Positions 10,564-22,666 of a DNA stretch of 64,000 nucleotides are shown in pieces; position 1 is the stretch's first letter; each line of letters opens with the position of its first letter. A program made the position numbers and the translations under genes. Below the pieces are notes generated by a model, which worked only from the letters and a program-made list of their open reading frames with translations, was not told the origin of the DNA and made no database searches. Source of the DNA: Chiridota heheva (lineage: Eukaryota > Echinodermata > Holothuroidea > Apodida > Chiridotidae). Location: the NCBI GenBank assembly GCA_020152595.1, contig JAIGNY010000159.1:85001-149000 (forward strand). Reading direction: 5' to 3'.

Positions 10564-13500
10564 CTACAAAAGAGAGTCATACAAAATTGAATATTACCTC
10601 AATATTTGAAAATATCACAACTATTTAACATAAATTAGAATTTAAGGAATTTGTTGGCATAAGTTAATTTTTGGTGAGCATGCGAAGCATAATGCAAATC
10701 TATGTAATGTCTATTTCGGCCATCCGGCCGTCCAGTTTTTCCTGAGATTTCCTCAGAAATTTTAAAGTTTTTTGAGAATTCCTCAAAAAAAGTTAAAGTT
10801 TCTTCAGATATCCTAATGAAAGTTAGAATTTACTTACAAAATATTATAGTTTTTTAGAGACACTTGAGACAGATTGTAGACTAAGTTTTCTTTACACGTA
10901 AACAAAGCATTTGATATTTACTTAGAAGATAACTGTAAAATGATATAATTTTCCAATATTCCTCAGAGATCCTCAAGCGTCTCTCTCATAACACTGGAGA
11001 TTCAAAATTCTTTAAATCTTCAAAATATTTGGGCACCAACGGTTGTATCAGGCATGATTGTTAAACTTTGCCTTTATTAGTGTGGTCATTTGCATAAAGT
11101 TGCTACAGTATATAAACTGACCAGACTTTTAATTTTATTTAGTATGCTTAGTCAGGGAGTGTGACAGGATGTGACTGCGTATGGACATAGGGAGGAATCC
11201 CATGTGGGACATGGATAGTGGCCATATTATATAATATATACCATGTTGTATACACCAAGGGCAATATCAGGCATATTTATTTGACTCTTTGCTTTTTCTT
11301 ATTCAACAAGTCATTTTCAAATAAGTTATTATATGAACTGACACTTTCATACATAGTACGCTCAATCAGGGACTGTGATAGCTCGGATGAGACTTCTTAT
11401 AGAGCCTATGGGATTCCATGTGGGACATGGGGTGGGATACCATGTGGGATATGAGGTGGGGTGCCATGTGAAACAGGGTGGAATGCCATGTAGGATATAT
11501 GGAATAATGCCATGCGCGACATAGGGTGGAATAATAATAATACATTTATATAGCGTCCTTTCTATACAAGCATATTCAAAAACGCTTTACAAAAAAATAA
11601 CATGAATACAATACATACTCACTTACTAAAATAAACCATAAACAAATGTGTTTTGATTGATTTCAGAAACACGTGAAGACAATTGATTTTTCTTATTTGA
11701 AGTGGGAGATCATTCCACCAAAATGGGCCGAGTCTGCAGAATGCCCTACCCCCAGAGTAATACATGAAATATTGGGTACATTAAGCCAGACTGCGGATCT
11801 GTTTCTTAGATCATAAGTGGTGTTTGATGAAATTATTAAGTTTTGAAGATATTTTGGGGCCATTTTATGGATACATTTAAAAACAAGAACAAGTATTTTA
11901 TATCTTATACGCATTTCAACCGGTAACCAATGTAGTGAATATAACAAGGGAGTAATATGGCAATATTTGTTTGATTTAGTTACAACACGTGCCGCAAAAT
12001 TCTGTATTTTTGGACATTTTGAATTAAACAATGTGGCATACCAGCCAAGAGAGAGTTGCAGTAGTCAATGTGTGAATGAACCAATGAATGAATTAGGGTC
12101 TCTGTTGCACTGTTTGTCAACATATTTCTTATTTTATTAATGTTGTACAAATTTACAAATGCAGACCTGCATTTTTTCATAACGTGCTGCTTTAAGTTTA
12201 AGTTGCTATCCAGCCACACTCCTAGATCACGAACACAATGGACAGCATTAACTAAACCACCACCCACTTTGACAGATTTTTGGGTTAATTTATTGAGTTG
12301 AGGAGTAGTGCCAAACAAAATAACCTCCGTTTTGGCATCATTCATTTTAAGCTTGTTTTGAAGCATCCACCTTCTAACATCCTCTAGGCAGCTTTCCATT
12401 TTAGTAATAGCTTCTGATTCAGAAGAAGCACTTGTGATTTTAAAACTAAGCCACAACCTATGGTCATCAGCATACCCAGAGACATTAGGTGAATGCTTCT
12501 TAATCACACTGAAAATGGTTGAGGCATACAATGTAAAAAGTATGGGGCCACAACATGAACCTTGGGGTACTGGAAAATGTATACATTTTTCAGACGAGCA
12601 TTCTCCATTTACAATAACTTTTTGCCTACGATTTGACAGATAGGATTTAAACCACAGAAGTGCAGTATTGTGTACACCAAAATGAGATTTAAGCACCCTA
12701 AGCAATATATCATGATCTACCGTGTCAAAGGCAGCACTAAGATCTAACATGACCACCAATGACACCATTTGCTTATCCATAGCCATTAAGAGATCAGACT
12801 TGAACCTTAACAAATCGGTTTCTGTACTGTGGAACACACGATAAGCTGATTGGTACACAGGTAAGAGATTTTGGTCATTCAGGTGCTGATTCAACTGTGC
12901 TACAACTGCCTTTTCTGTGATCTTGGAAAGGAATGGAAGATTGTTAACAGGCCTATAGTTCTTGAAGACCAATGGTAGTCCTTTCTTTTTTAGGAGTGGT
13001 GTGATGACTGATGTCTTCCATTTTTCTGGAAACATTCCCTCTTGTAATGAGACATTGACAATCTTGCAGATTAATGGCATTAAGACATCTGTACACTGCT
13101 TCACTATGTGAGTTGGTGCTGGATCTAAGATGCAAGTCTTAGGTTTTGCTTCTGATATGAGTTTTTTAATATTGTCCTCATTCATTGGTAAAAACGTACA
13201 GAGAGGGTTTATGACACTCTCGCAATGAGTGTCTATAGAGTCATACTCTGTAGCTTCCAATTGTTCACGTATTTTGGTGATCTTTTCCACAAAATATGAA
13301 TTGAAAGAGTTGGCTAATGAATGAGGATTTGCTGAATCTGGTAGTGGATTTGATTTGTTTCTGTTTAGGAGGCCATTGATTATTGAATAAAGTTCTTTCT
13401 GATTTGTACCAGCTGCTACTATTTTATCATTATAATAATCTCTTTCAGCTTTATTCAAAAGAAATATGTATTTGTTGCGCATCTGCTTCAACAACATCAT

Positions 13501-16305
13501 ATTTTGTTCCGAAGATTCTTTTCTGTATGATCTCTCAGCTTTCCGCACCTGACGTTTGTGATCTTTCAGTTTTTCTGTGAACCAAGGGAGAGTTGGTCTC
13601 ACTGTGATTTGTCTTTCCTTTACAGGTGCCACTTCATCAAGTGTTGATCGTAGGGCTGTATTGTAAATATTCACCAATTCATTTACATCATTTGTATCAC
13701 TCACAATTGATAATTGTCCTACTAATCTGTCACGAAAATCATCTATGTTTATGTTGGCAATACGCCTGTTTTTCTGCATTTTAATTGTGACTGGAGTCTT
13801 TTCCATATCCAGTCTATATAATATGGCAAAGTGATCTGAAAACAAAAGATGGACCATTGCGGATTGAAGAGAAATGGCATCTGTGTCTCTAGAAAGAAAC
13901 AAGTCCAGAGTATTTCCTGAAATATGTGTGGCAGAAACGATGTGTTGCGTAAATCCATACAACTCAATAATATCCAGAAACTTTTTAGTTTCTGGACAGT
14001 GTAGTTTGTTCACATGAATGTTAAAATCCCCTGTAATAATCAGTGTGGTCGTGCTGATAATCAACGACTCCAGAAAACAACTGAATTCATTTACAAAATC
14101 AGATATTGTATGTCTATTTTGGGATGAATATGGTGGGCGATATACTACCACCAATTTGACAAGTTGATTTATTGCTTTTATGTCATATTCGGTATATTCA
14201 AAGGTTCTTTTCTCTCCACATTGATGTAGTTTAACATTGATATTTTCACCAAAAAAAAAGGCCTGTACCCCCTCCCTTACGATTTGAAAGCCTTGGTTTG
14301 TCCAAAAATAAGAAGCCCCTCTGTTGTAACTGACTTCTTACAGAGTCATCCATGTCTGAGAGCCATGTTTCAGTCACTGCACAAAGATCAACTTTATTTT
14401 CTAAATTTTCTAAAACAATGACATGGGATGGGATGTCATGTGGGACATGATATGTCATGTGAGACATGGGATGCCATGTGGGACATGGGATGTCATATGG
14501 GACATGGGATGGAATGCCATGTGGAACATGGGTTGGAATGCCATGTTGGACATGGGATGTCATATGGGACATGGGATGGGATGCCCTGTGGGACATGGGC
14601 TGGGATGCCACAAGTAACACACAGTGTGACATAGGTTGAAATGTCATGTGTGACATAGGGTATGAAGCTATGTGGGACATAGAGTAGGAGGCCATAGGGA
14701 CATGGGATTGGATGCCATATAGGACATAAAGTAGGATGTCATTGAGACATTCGGAGGATACCATGTGAAATATCCAATGTGGGACATAAGGTGGGATGCC
14801 ACGTGGGACATAAGGTGGGCATCCACTGATGCGACACATACAGTGGGATGCCATGGGAACATAGGGAGCGATGACATGTGGGACACAGGGAGGGATGCCA
14901 TGTGGGGCATAAGGAGGGATGTCATGTGGTACATTTGGTCGGATTAATGTGGGGCATACATGTAGGATGAGACACATGTGGGACATAGGGTTGGATGCCA
15001 TGTGGGTCATAAGTTGGGATGCCATGTGGGACATGTGGTGGAATGCTATGTGAAACATACTGTATGGTGGAATGCCATGTGGGAGATATGGTAGGATGCC
15101 ATGTGGGACAAGGCGTGGGATGGGATGTCATGTGGGACATGGGGTGGGATGCCATTTGGCACATGGGATGTGATCCATGTGGAACATAGAGTGGGGTGCC
15201 ATGTGGATCATAGGATGGGATGCCATGTGGGACATATGGTGGAATGCCACGTGGGATAAGGAATGGGATGGGATGTCATGTGGGACATGGGGTGGAATGC
15301 TATGTGGGAGATATGGTGGAATGCCATGTGGGACAAGGAACAAGATGGGATGTCATATGAGACATGGGATGGGATGCCATGTGGGACATGGGATGCCATG
15401 TGGTGCAGCGTGAGATGCCATTTCTATAATTAGCCGGGTCATATGATATGGGTGTCAATTTGCATGGGCGTGCGAACTATGACGGTATTTACCGTTCTAG
15501 TTCTATTCCTAAGACCCCCAACATAAACCGTATTATTTTAAAAAGCTTCCAAACAGTAGGTAACAGTAAAAATAATACAAAAATTCAAGAAAGAAGTGTT
15601 AATCACTGATATATACTGTACATGCACAGTATATTCTGTCTGATAATAGCAGTTCCAAGCTCAAACAAAATTACATGCTGGAAATTGTTTATAACTTTAT
15701 ACCTGAAATAAGTTATTGAAAGGATTTTGTTACAGTCTTTGGTGCATTCATACGAGGTTTTGACTTTTGTGGAATATCTAACACAACAGTGTACACAAAA
15801 AACTGAATGTGGGTTAAATCAGTGGCAGTTTGCTTTGTAGTGATGTTTTATAAATGAAATAAAATACCGTATTTTCATTGAGCAGTTAAAGTTTGGTGTT
15901 TCAATAAAACTTTAATTTTCATATGATAACAAAAACCATTTATACATCAGACTTGGTATAACTTCTGTCATAAATATTTGATTACACTCACCAACACTAC
16001 AACCGTATTAAATTAATCAGCATCATGAAATAAAAACGGTGTCTTTTATCATCTTCATGTCAGAATGTGCTCCAAATTCACTAAAAGACAGTTTCACACG
16101 CTTCTACTTCACCATAATATGCATCCTCTCATTTGGGATTTATGTCATATGACATCACTTTAATCATGATCATTATTGTACTTGTCATACCTTTGGAATT
16201 TTGATAAAGTGCATCTTCATAGATTCCACCTTGGTCCTTGGTCCTATATGGTAAGGAGAGGCCTGTATGGTAACATCTTGCTCTGTTTGCTGTATATCCT
16301 TCATC
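10272..16305 (-). CDS. Unidentified host gene, two phase-matched exons
   Basis: Two minus-strand exons appear to belong together: 16191-16305 (115 nt) and 10272-10563 (292 nt). The first ends in phase 1 (CCAAAG|GTATGA) and the second opens with two bases completing that codon (TTTTGTAG|AC). They encode about 135 continuous residues, and the second ends at a donor GAAAG|GTATTA. The peptide is mixed alpha-helical in look, with motifs such as YHTGLSLPYRT and ICREIAKLALSER. I recognise no domain or family. The roughly 5.6-kb intron contains the CR1/L2-like LINE and its host minisatellite. Flanking exons are not securely found. The gene sits in the spacer of the large inverted repeat. Confidence 0.55.
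11395..11530. repeat. Minisatellite flank, left of LINE
   Basis: Repeats of about 20-25 bp around GGGATGCCATGTGGGACAT, the same unit as at 14426-15420. The LINE at 11531-14425 separates the two parts, so the array was once continuous. Confidence 0.82.
11531..14425 (-). mobile_element. CR1/L2-like non-LTR retrotransposon, 5'-truncated, nearly intact
   Basis: Minus-strand LINE ORF2. From the 5' side it starts inside the apurinic endonuclease domain (DLCAVTETWLS, YRPPYSS, ITGDFNIHV, SGNTLDLFLS). Reverse transcriptase follows (NYRPVNNLPFLSKI, QSAYRVFHSTET, LDLSAAFDTVDHDIL, VPQGSCCGPILFTLY, YADD, LGVWLDSNL), and then a C-terminal LHWLPVEMRIRYKIL block typical of CR1/L2-type LINEs. The reading frame is broken only twice. 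One break is in a nine-base A run near 14254-14262 and the other in a short T run near 12006-12011 (plus strand). The 3' end has GTAAAGCG...CTATATAA and a short ATT tail. It copies itself by target-primed reverse transcription, and its 5' truncation and location within a minisatellite fit that. The clade is assigned from motifs only. Confidence 0.9.
11980..14245 (-). pseudogene. LINE ORF2 main open frame (endonuclease to RT)
   Basis: About 755 codons without a stop. It contains the end of the endonuclease domain and the full RT, including the YADD catalytic motif followed by DHRLW. The in-frame 5' part continues upstream of 14154, where the frame reads into the A-run frameshift. The last part is off frame and resumes at 11696-12031 with the QNFAARVV...LHWLPV segment. 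Either homopolymer break could be a sequencing error, so the element may be more complete than it looks. Confidence 0.82.
14426..15420. repeat. GGGATGCCATGTGGGACAT minisatellite, main array
   Basis: About 1 kb of degenerate 19-25-bp units. The core is CATGTGGGACAT followed by GGG(A/T)TGGGATG. It yields His/Met-rich frames on both strands that are not genes. It is the right flank of the array interrupted by the LINE. Confidence 0.92.
15421..15800. other. Non-coding spacer, nothing recognised
   Basis: Unique-looking AT-rich sequence between the minisatellite and a local direct duplication. No exon signals were seen. Confidence 0.5.
15801..16160. repeat. Direct duplication, copy 1
   Basis: Shares with 16565-16922 the ordered blocks CAGTGGCAGTTTG, TTTGGTGTTTC, CATATGAT, CTCCAAATTCACTAAA, GCATCCTCTCATTT and GGATTTATGTCATATGAC. 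The copies are diverged. The exon at 16191-16305 lies just beyond copy 1 and is not evident beside copy 2. Confidence 0.75.
16191..16305 (-). CDS. Exon of unidentified gene (upstream exon)
   Basis: Minus strand, acceptor TTTCATAATAATGCAG then 38 codons plus one base, donor CCAAAG|GTATGA. Contains RARCYHTGLSLPYRT and QGGIYEDALYQ. The frame is open on both sides, but both splice sites and the phase match with 10272-10563 support an internal exon. No family recognised. Confidence 0.58.
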
Positions 16306-16564
16306 CTGCATTATTATGAAAATGATAGCTTGCTTAACTTTAATTTCTAAACATGGTGCTAGTTGCAAGTAGTTTATTTATTAAATATAGCTTTATCAAT
16401 TTAATTTAAAATACATCAATCGGCTTACTGTTGTGTATCAAAGTGTAGTATAATATTCAGATCAAACCCTGATCAAATCAAGTCTTATTCTGGATGGGGG
16501 AAGCTACTTATTACGACAAAATGAATGATTCATTTATTCTAGGAAGTCACAAGAAGGTCAGTTC

Positions 16565-16922
16565 CAATGTGGGTACAAACAGTGGCAGTTTGACAACAAG
16601 CTTGTTTGTAATGTTTTATAATTTACACAAGGTTCTGTATATAATCTTCCATGGGAGTCAACTTTTGGTGTTTCTGTGAAGCTTGAAGTTTCATATGATC
16701 ACTCAATTTAAATTTTTTCACAAATGCTGTCACAAAAAATAATGACACTCAACTATCTTGTAAAGAATCAAGAGTATGAAATAAAATTGGTGGTATCAGT
16801 ACTTATATAATCTTCATTTCAGAGCTCCAAATTCACTAAAGAAATAATTTCACCATCTTGAGTTTCACCATCTTGAGCTTCACCATCTTGTGCATCCTCT
16901 CATTTTGGATTTATGTCATATG
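16565..16922. repeat. Direct duplication, copy 2
   Basis: Second copy of the segment at 15801-16160, offset by about 765 bp. It carries an extra local triplication of CACCATCTTGAG at 16851-16889. Confidence 0.75.
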
Positions 16923-16929
16923 ACCAGTG

Positions 16930-17825
16930 GTGTGTTCATGGGGGATCTTGGTGGTATAAATAGATTAGGAGTTCCACTTAAGATAATGAATAAGAGACGC
17001 ACGACAAGTAATAGTTTCCATAATATATTTAAGGTGTATTTGTTCGAGACTAGTACGCGCTTTGCGGGAAGATACAATGCGTATGTAACAAGTTCTACTC
17101 GAAAATTATTTGAATTGATTACGAAATACACGTAAAATGGGTTATTTTGGCTTATTTAATGCATAAATTCCAATGAGACACTTCAATTTGATCAGAAAGT
17201 AGTGCGCAAAATAGTACTGACCAATGATTTATACAAATTCGTGATTGTGAAAATTTGTTGTTTTTCCACGCTCGGTAGGAATAATTAATAGCCAAAGGTT
17301 AACTTAGTTTTACGGATCTGTCATAAATCAGTCATCAGTCGCAGTGAAAAGTCATTGACGTCGGTCATTGTTCTAACGTTATAATTATTGATTAAATGAT
17401 TCAAATGAAGGTTTTAACCTTAACTGTAGGCCTTTCAGGAAATTAACTTATGCAACTAGCCTAGACCCACGAAGGTCATAGGCCTATGCCCAACGTTAGG
17501 CCTATAATAGTGGGCTCGAATTTAATACAGCTTAGGAATTGTATTTTTCTTGATGAATTTTTTTCTTGATGAACTCTTTTCTCGTATCCTAAGCCTTTTA
17601 GCTCAATCTTAGAACCACTAAAGCCATTCACATTTCAATCAAAGCAGGTAGCAAATATATTCCACCTAATACTTATCCCACTTTTTGGTGCAAAAAAGCC
17701 TCTTTTCTTGATAATCACTGCACTGCATACCCTAACTAACGTTATTCACAATCTTTAATTTCTTACCTAAATTATAGAGTGGGAAAGTTCTTTAACTTTG
17801 GCACTAAAATTTTATACTCCAAAAT
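16930..17825. other. Non-coding spacer
   Basis: No supported gene. Contains several AGGCCTA words (17429-17511). Confidence 0.5.
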
Positions 17826-17827
17826 AC

Positions 17828-19304
17828 TCCACGTTACCTAATAAACATGAGTAATAACTGGACAAAGGGTGGTGTATAACCACGTTATCTAATAAACATA
17901 AGTAATAACTGGACTTGGAGTGGTGTATAACCACGTTATCTAATAAACATGAGTAATAACTGGACAAGGAGTGGTGTATAGCCACGTTATCTAATAAACA
18001 TAAGTAATAACTGGACTTGGAGTGGTGTATAACCACGTTATGTAATAAACATAAGTATTAACTGGACTTGGAGTGGTGTATAGCCACACTATCTAATAAA
18101 CATAAGTAATAACTGGACTTGGAGTGGTGTATAACCACGTTATCTAATAAACATAAGTAATAACTGAACTTGGAGTGGTGAATAACCACGTTATCTAATA
18201 AACATAAGTAATAACTGGACAAGGGGTGGTGTATAACCACGTTATCTAATAAACATAAGTAATAACTGGACTTGGAGTGGTGTATAACCACGTTATCTAA
18301 TAAACATGAGTAATAACTGGACAAGGAGTGGTGTATAGCCACGTTATCTAATAAACATAAGTAATAACTGGACTTGGAGTGGTGTATAACCACGTTATCT
18401 AATAAACATAAGTAGTAACTGAACTTGGAGTGGTGTATAGCCACGCTATCTATTAAACATAAGTAATAACTGGACTTGGAGTGGTGTATAGCCACGTTAT
18501 CTAATACACATAAGTAATAACTGGACTTGGAGTGGTGTACAACCACGCTATTTAATAAACATAAGTAATAACTGGACTTTGAGTGGTGTATAACCACGTT
18601 ATCTAATACACATTAGAAATTACTGGACTTGGAGTGGTGTATAACTATATTAGCTAATAATCATAAATAATAACTGGACTTGGAGCAAAAAGTAATATCT
18701 TGACTAGGAGTGGTGAATAACTATCTTATCTAATAAACATAAGTAATCACTGGATAGAAGTGGTGTATAACTATGTAATCTAATAAACATAAGTAATAAC
18801 TGGACTTTGAATGGTATATAACCACGTTATCTCATAAACATAAGTAATAACTGGACTTTGAGTGGTATATATCCACCTTATCTAATAAACATAAGTAATA
18901 ACTGGACTTTGAGTGGTGTATAACCACATTATCTAATAAACATGAGTAATAACTGGACTTGGAGTGGTATATAACCACGTTATCTAATAAACATAAGTAT
19001 TAACTGGATAGGAGTGGTGTATAAGTATGTTATCTAATAAACATAAGTAATAACTGGATAGGAGTGGTGTATAAGTATGTTATCTAATAAACATAAGTAA
19101 TAACTGGACTTGGAGTGGTGTATAACCACATTATCTAATAAACATAAGTAATAACTGGACTTTGAGTGGTATATAACCACGTTATCTAATAAACATAAGT
19201 AATAACTGGACTTTGAGTGGTATATAACCACGTTATCTAATAAACATAAGTAATAACTGGACTTTGAGTGGTATATAACCACGTTATCTAATAAACATAA
19301 GTAA
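17828..19304. repeat. 51-bp satellite array, about 29 copies
   Basis: Unit includes CCACGTTATCTAATAAACA, TAAGTAATAACTGGACTTGG and AGTGGTGTATAA. Variant units alternate GGACTTGG, GGACAAGG, GGACTTTG and GGATAGG, which gives higher-order patterning. As 51 is divisible by three, the minus strand reads as 17-residue repeats (SSYYLCLLDNVVIHHSK), broken by stops between blocks. I see no start signal or host exon, so I treat it as non-coding. Confidence 0.95.
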
Positions 19305-20330
19305 TATGTAAAAACGGCAGCGTTCACTTCCAAATTTATTTTCGGGACGACACGTTTCCTTTAAGAGCCCTACATTTTGAGAACTATTTTGCCTTCTTTC
19401 CATGCTGATTCAAGATCCCCTGGCAATATAATAAGATGCAGGGACACTACTTGTTGCATTGATTATTTCCTTATTTACATTTCAAGTGCCCTCAAACCTT
19501 CCTTCAAAGTGCCCTTGATGCCTTGTAAATGTCCATTCTGGTCGTTGACATCCCTACCCCTTTTTGGATCAAGCTAGGTGTTAGTTAGTTTTACATGGGT
19601 TAACACTGCCAGAAATGCTTCTGAAACTGTTTTTTGTAGGCCCTATTCTATGAAAATAGTTGTATCAGCTTGGTCATATATACTTGGTTTGGTTGATTTA
19701 TTTTAACGGTACCTCAAACTTTTCAGAATATTAGATAGAATATCATGTGAAACTATCTTTCTTTTACTTCATTTTGTAATTAATTTTTAAAAAGATGTTC
19801 CTTAAATTTAAGCTATTACCAACATCTTCCAAAGAGAAAATTCTAGCCGGATTTGCACAAAAATCCGGCTGGAACCGGATTTTTTGTCACTATACGGCCG
19901 GATAGTCCGGCCGGACCGGATATCCGGTACATCCTTAATAAAAGGCGGCGAGTATAGTGCGTGAAGAATATTCCATGTTGGGGCAGTCCCCGTATGACCC
20001 CACATGAATGGGTGGGTGCCCTTCTGGAATACGGTCGTAATAATATTATTACTGACTGATTTAAGCACCAAGTCACCAACATTGCTGCCCTAATAAACAT
20101 CCAACCCTTGAATACTTTAATAATACGACCATTTAAAAAAAAAACGTGCGAGAATTAATAGTGTAGAAAGTGAACGGAGTAGGAAGACATTTGACATGGG
20201 GTGAGGGGGACCGGGGTCAGATGTAATTTTTGTCCCAAAAAATCTACAAAAATGAACAAGTATCTTGTCACAGAGAAACTATTTGGAAAGGTGGACAAAT
20301 TTCCGAAAATTGATTTAGGACATTTCACGT
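19305..20330. other. Non-coding stretch with CCGGA-rich patch
   Basis: No gene seen. At 19846-19932 there are clustered CCGGAT and ATCCGG words that could pair with each other. Confidence 0.5.
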
Positions 20331-21480
20331 AAGTGTTGAATTAAGGTTCACGAAAATGAAGAAAAAATTTTGAAAATGAAGAAAATTTCTGAAATTTTTT
20401 GAAAATTTCCGCAAAATTTTCAAAAAGTAAAAAAAATTACACAAAAATTAAGGCAAATTTTACGAGAATTGATGCACATTTACCGGAAATGAAGAAAAGT
20501 TCCCAAAAATGAGAGACATTTTACGAAAATTGATGCAAATTTCACGAAAATTGAAGCAAAATTCCCGAAAATAAAGGAATTTTCCCCAAAATAAAGAAAA
20601 GCGATAAAATTTAAGACAATTTTACAAAAAATAATGCCTATTTCCTCAAATTGAAGAAGATATCATAAAAAGGAAGGAAATGCCCCCAAAATAAAGGAGA
20701 TTTTCCAAATCTTGAAGCAAATTTCCTGAAAATGAAGATAATTTCCCAAAAATGAAGGACAATTTACCAAAATATTCCGAAAATGAAGGAAATTTCACAA
20801 AGATATTCCAAAAATAAAAAGAATATCACGAAAATTGAAAGAAATTTCCCGAGGATTGATGCATTTTCCTGAAAATGAAAAAATATCTCAAAAATGAAGA
20901 ATATTTACCGAAAAGTAAAGCAAATCTCGTGAAAACTGAAAGTAGATTCCCGATATGAAATTCTTTTCGAAAATGAAACAAATTTCATGAGAAGTGATGC
21001 AAATTTCTTGAAAATAAAGAAAATTTCCCAAAAATGAAGGACCTTATACAAAAATTGAACAAATATTCCGAAAATGAAGGAAATTTCCCGAAAATTGATG
21101 AAAGGTTCCCAAAAATAAGGACATTTTCACGATTTTTTCTTTTTACGAGAATTGATGCAAATTTCCTGAAAATGAGGAAAATTTCCCAACAATGAAGGAC
21201 ATTTTACGAAAATTGAACAAATTACCTCGAAAGTGAAGAAAATTTCCCAAAAATTGATGAAAATTTCGCAAAAATAAAGACAATTTTACGAAATTTGAAA
21301 GAAATTCTACGAGAATTGATGAAATTTCCTGAAAATAAAAATATCTCGAAAAAGAAGAAAATTAATTGAAAATTGAGGCAAATGTCATGAAAACTGAAAG
21401 TAGATTCCCGATAACGAACAAATGTTCTCGAAAAATGAAGCAAATTTCACGAAAATTGAAAGAGATTACTCGAACATTTA
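20330..21480. repeat. AT-rich degenerate satellite (GAAAATTTCC type)
   Basis: Over 1 kb of imperfect repeats built from TTTCCCGAAAATGAAG, ATTGATGCAAATTTC and GGACATTTTACGAAAATTGA. Some longer units (about 130-200 bp) recur in the same order. A similar motif in the opposite orientation occurs at 47480-47770. Confidence 0.85.
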
Positions 21481-22666
21481 GGATTTCCGGGAAAAAAGAT
21501 GCCATGATGAAATCTGAATATGAAATCAATTCATTAGATCTTCATTATTGAAGGGGGAAATAAGATATTTTCTTATAGAGGGGGATAGTAACTGCCAAGT
21601 GGAAGCATTCTGTATATTAACTTGAATGCCAGATAGACAGCTCGGGCGCTAAATTTCCACCATTGATGTTACCTTTTCGATTGAGAAAGTAGCTTCGGGT
21701 TTTAAAATTAATTTTCATTCATTTTTGGATTATTTTCCTAGGACGTTTTGCATATTTCTTTTAAGTTTGTCACATATTTGGAATTTTAAATTAGAATAAA
21801 TGTAACATCATGAAAGAACGCATTACATGATAATTTAAAAGTCATTTGCATATAAAAACACATTCATAAGGGGTTTGATATGCAAAGTGCACACCCTTTG
21901 ACGATTTGCGGCATATGCTTATGTAAAAGCACACATCTCACCGTCAGCGGTAAATAATAGAGAAAGAGTAACCTATAGATTAAGCTCTACAACATATATA
22001 GTGCAAACCGTTGGTTTCTCGAGAACTACCATGACATTAAATATGGTCGTTTAGGGAGATGTAGATATTATATATTGATCAAATTTATCTTCGCTATGAG
22101 ACTTTGAAAGATTTTTTTTAAGTTAAAAAATAACAGAAATCGACAGGATGTATTGCAAATCAATTGCCTCAACTTTGCAGTAGTGCAAAAGACCACGTTG
22201 TGGTACCACTACAACAATCGGATAATTTCGCTGATTATTTCCAGATTTGATTGAATCTACATTTATCATAATGTTATTGGTCCCGTATTACATCACTTCG
22301 CCGTGGAGTAGGAAAAGGTGGCACACTTATGCCAACATTTGTGGGCACTTTTAATATCTGACCTCACTGTCGTCAACATGTCTTCGATTCTTAACATTCA
22401 AACTTAACGACAACGGCCATACAAATTATTTCCTTCGTTGTTTATTTTATCTAAACATAATACTCTCAATTTTTAAACGCAATTCTCGCCAAAGGGTTAC
22501 GTAGAAGTGCATTACATTAGATGCCCCCTCCCTACTGTATTTAATATGATACACGCTTCGTTATGAGCGATGTCAGGAACTTGCCCTCTACGACTATTAT
22601 GAATTCCCATTACTTCATTATCACGCCGTTGGCTGTCGTATACTTTGTACACTCAAGAATAGGAGC
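21481..22666. other. Non-coding spacer
   Basis: Unique-looking AT-rich DNA with no supported exon or element. Confidence 0.5.

Noticed and set aside
14246..15413. Long His/Met/Pro-rich frames up to 270 codons
   Set aside because: They are translations of the degenerate minisatellite. Only the last part of the longest one is genuine LINE endonuclease.
17812..19333. Repeat array looking like CRISPR or a repeat protein
   Set aside because: Units are contiguous with no unique spacers, the genome is eukaryotic, and the frames lack start, splice and composition evidence.
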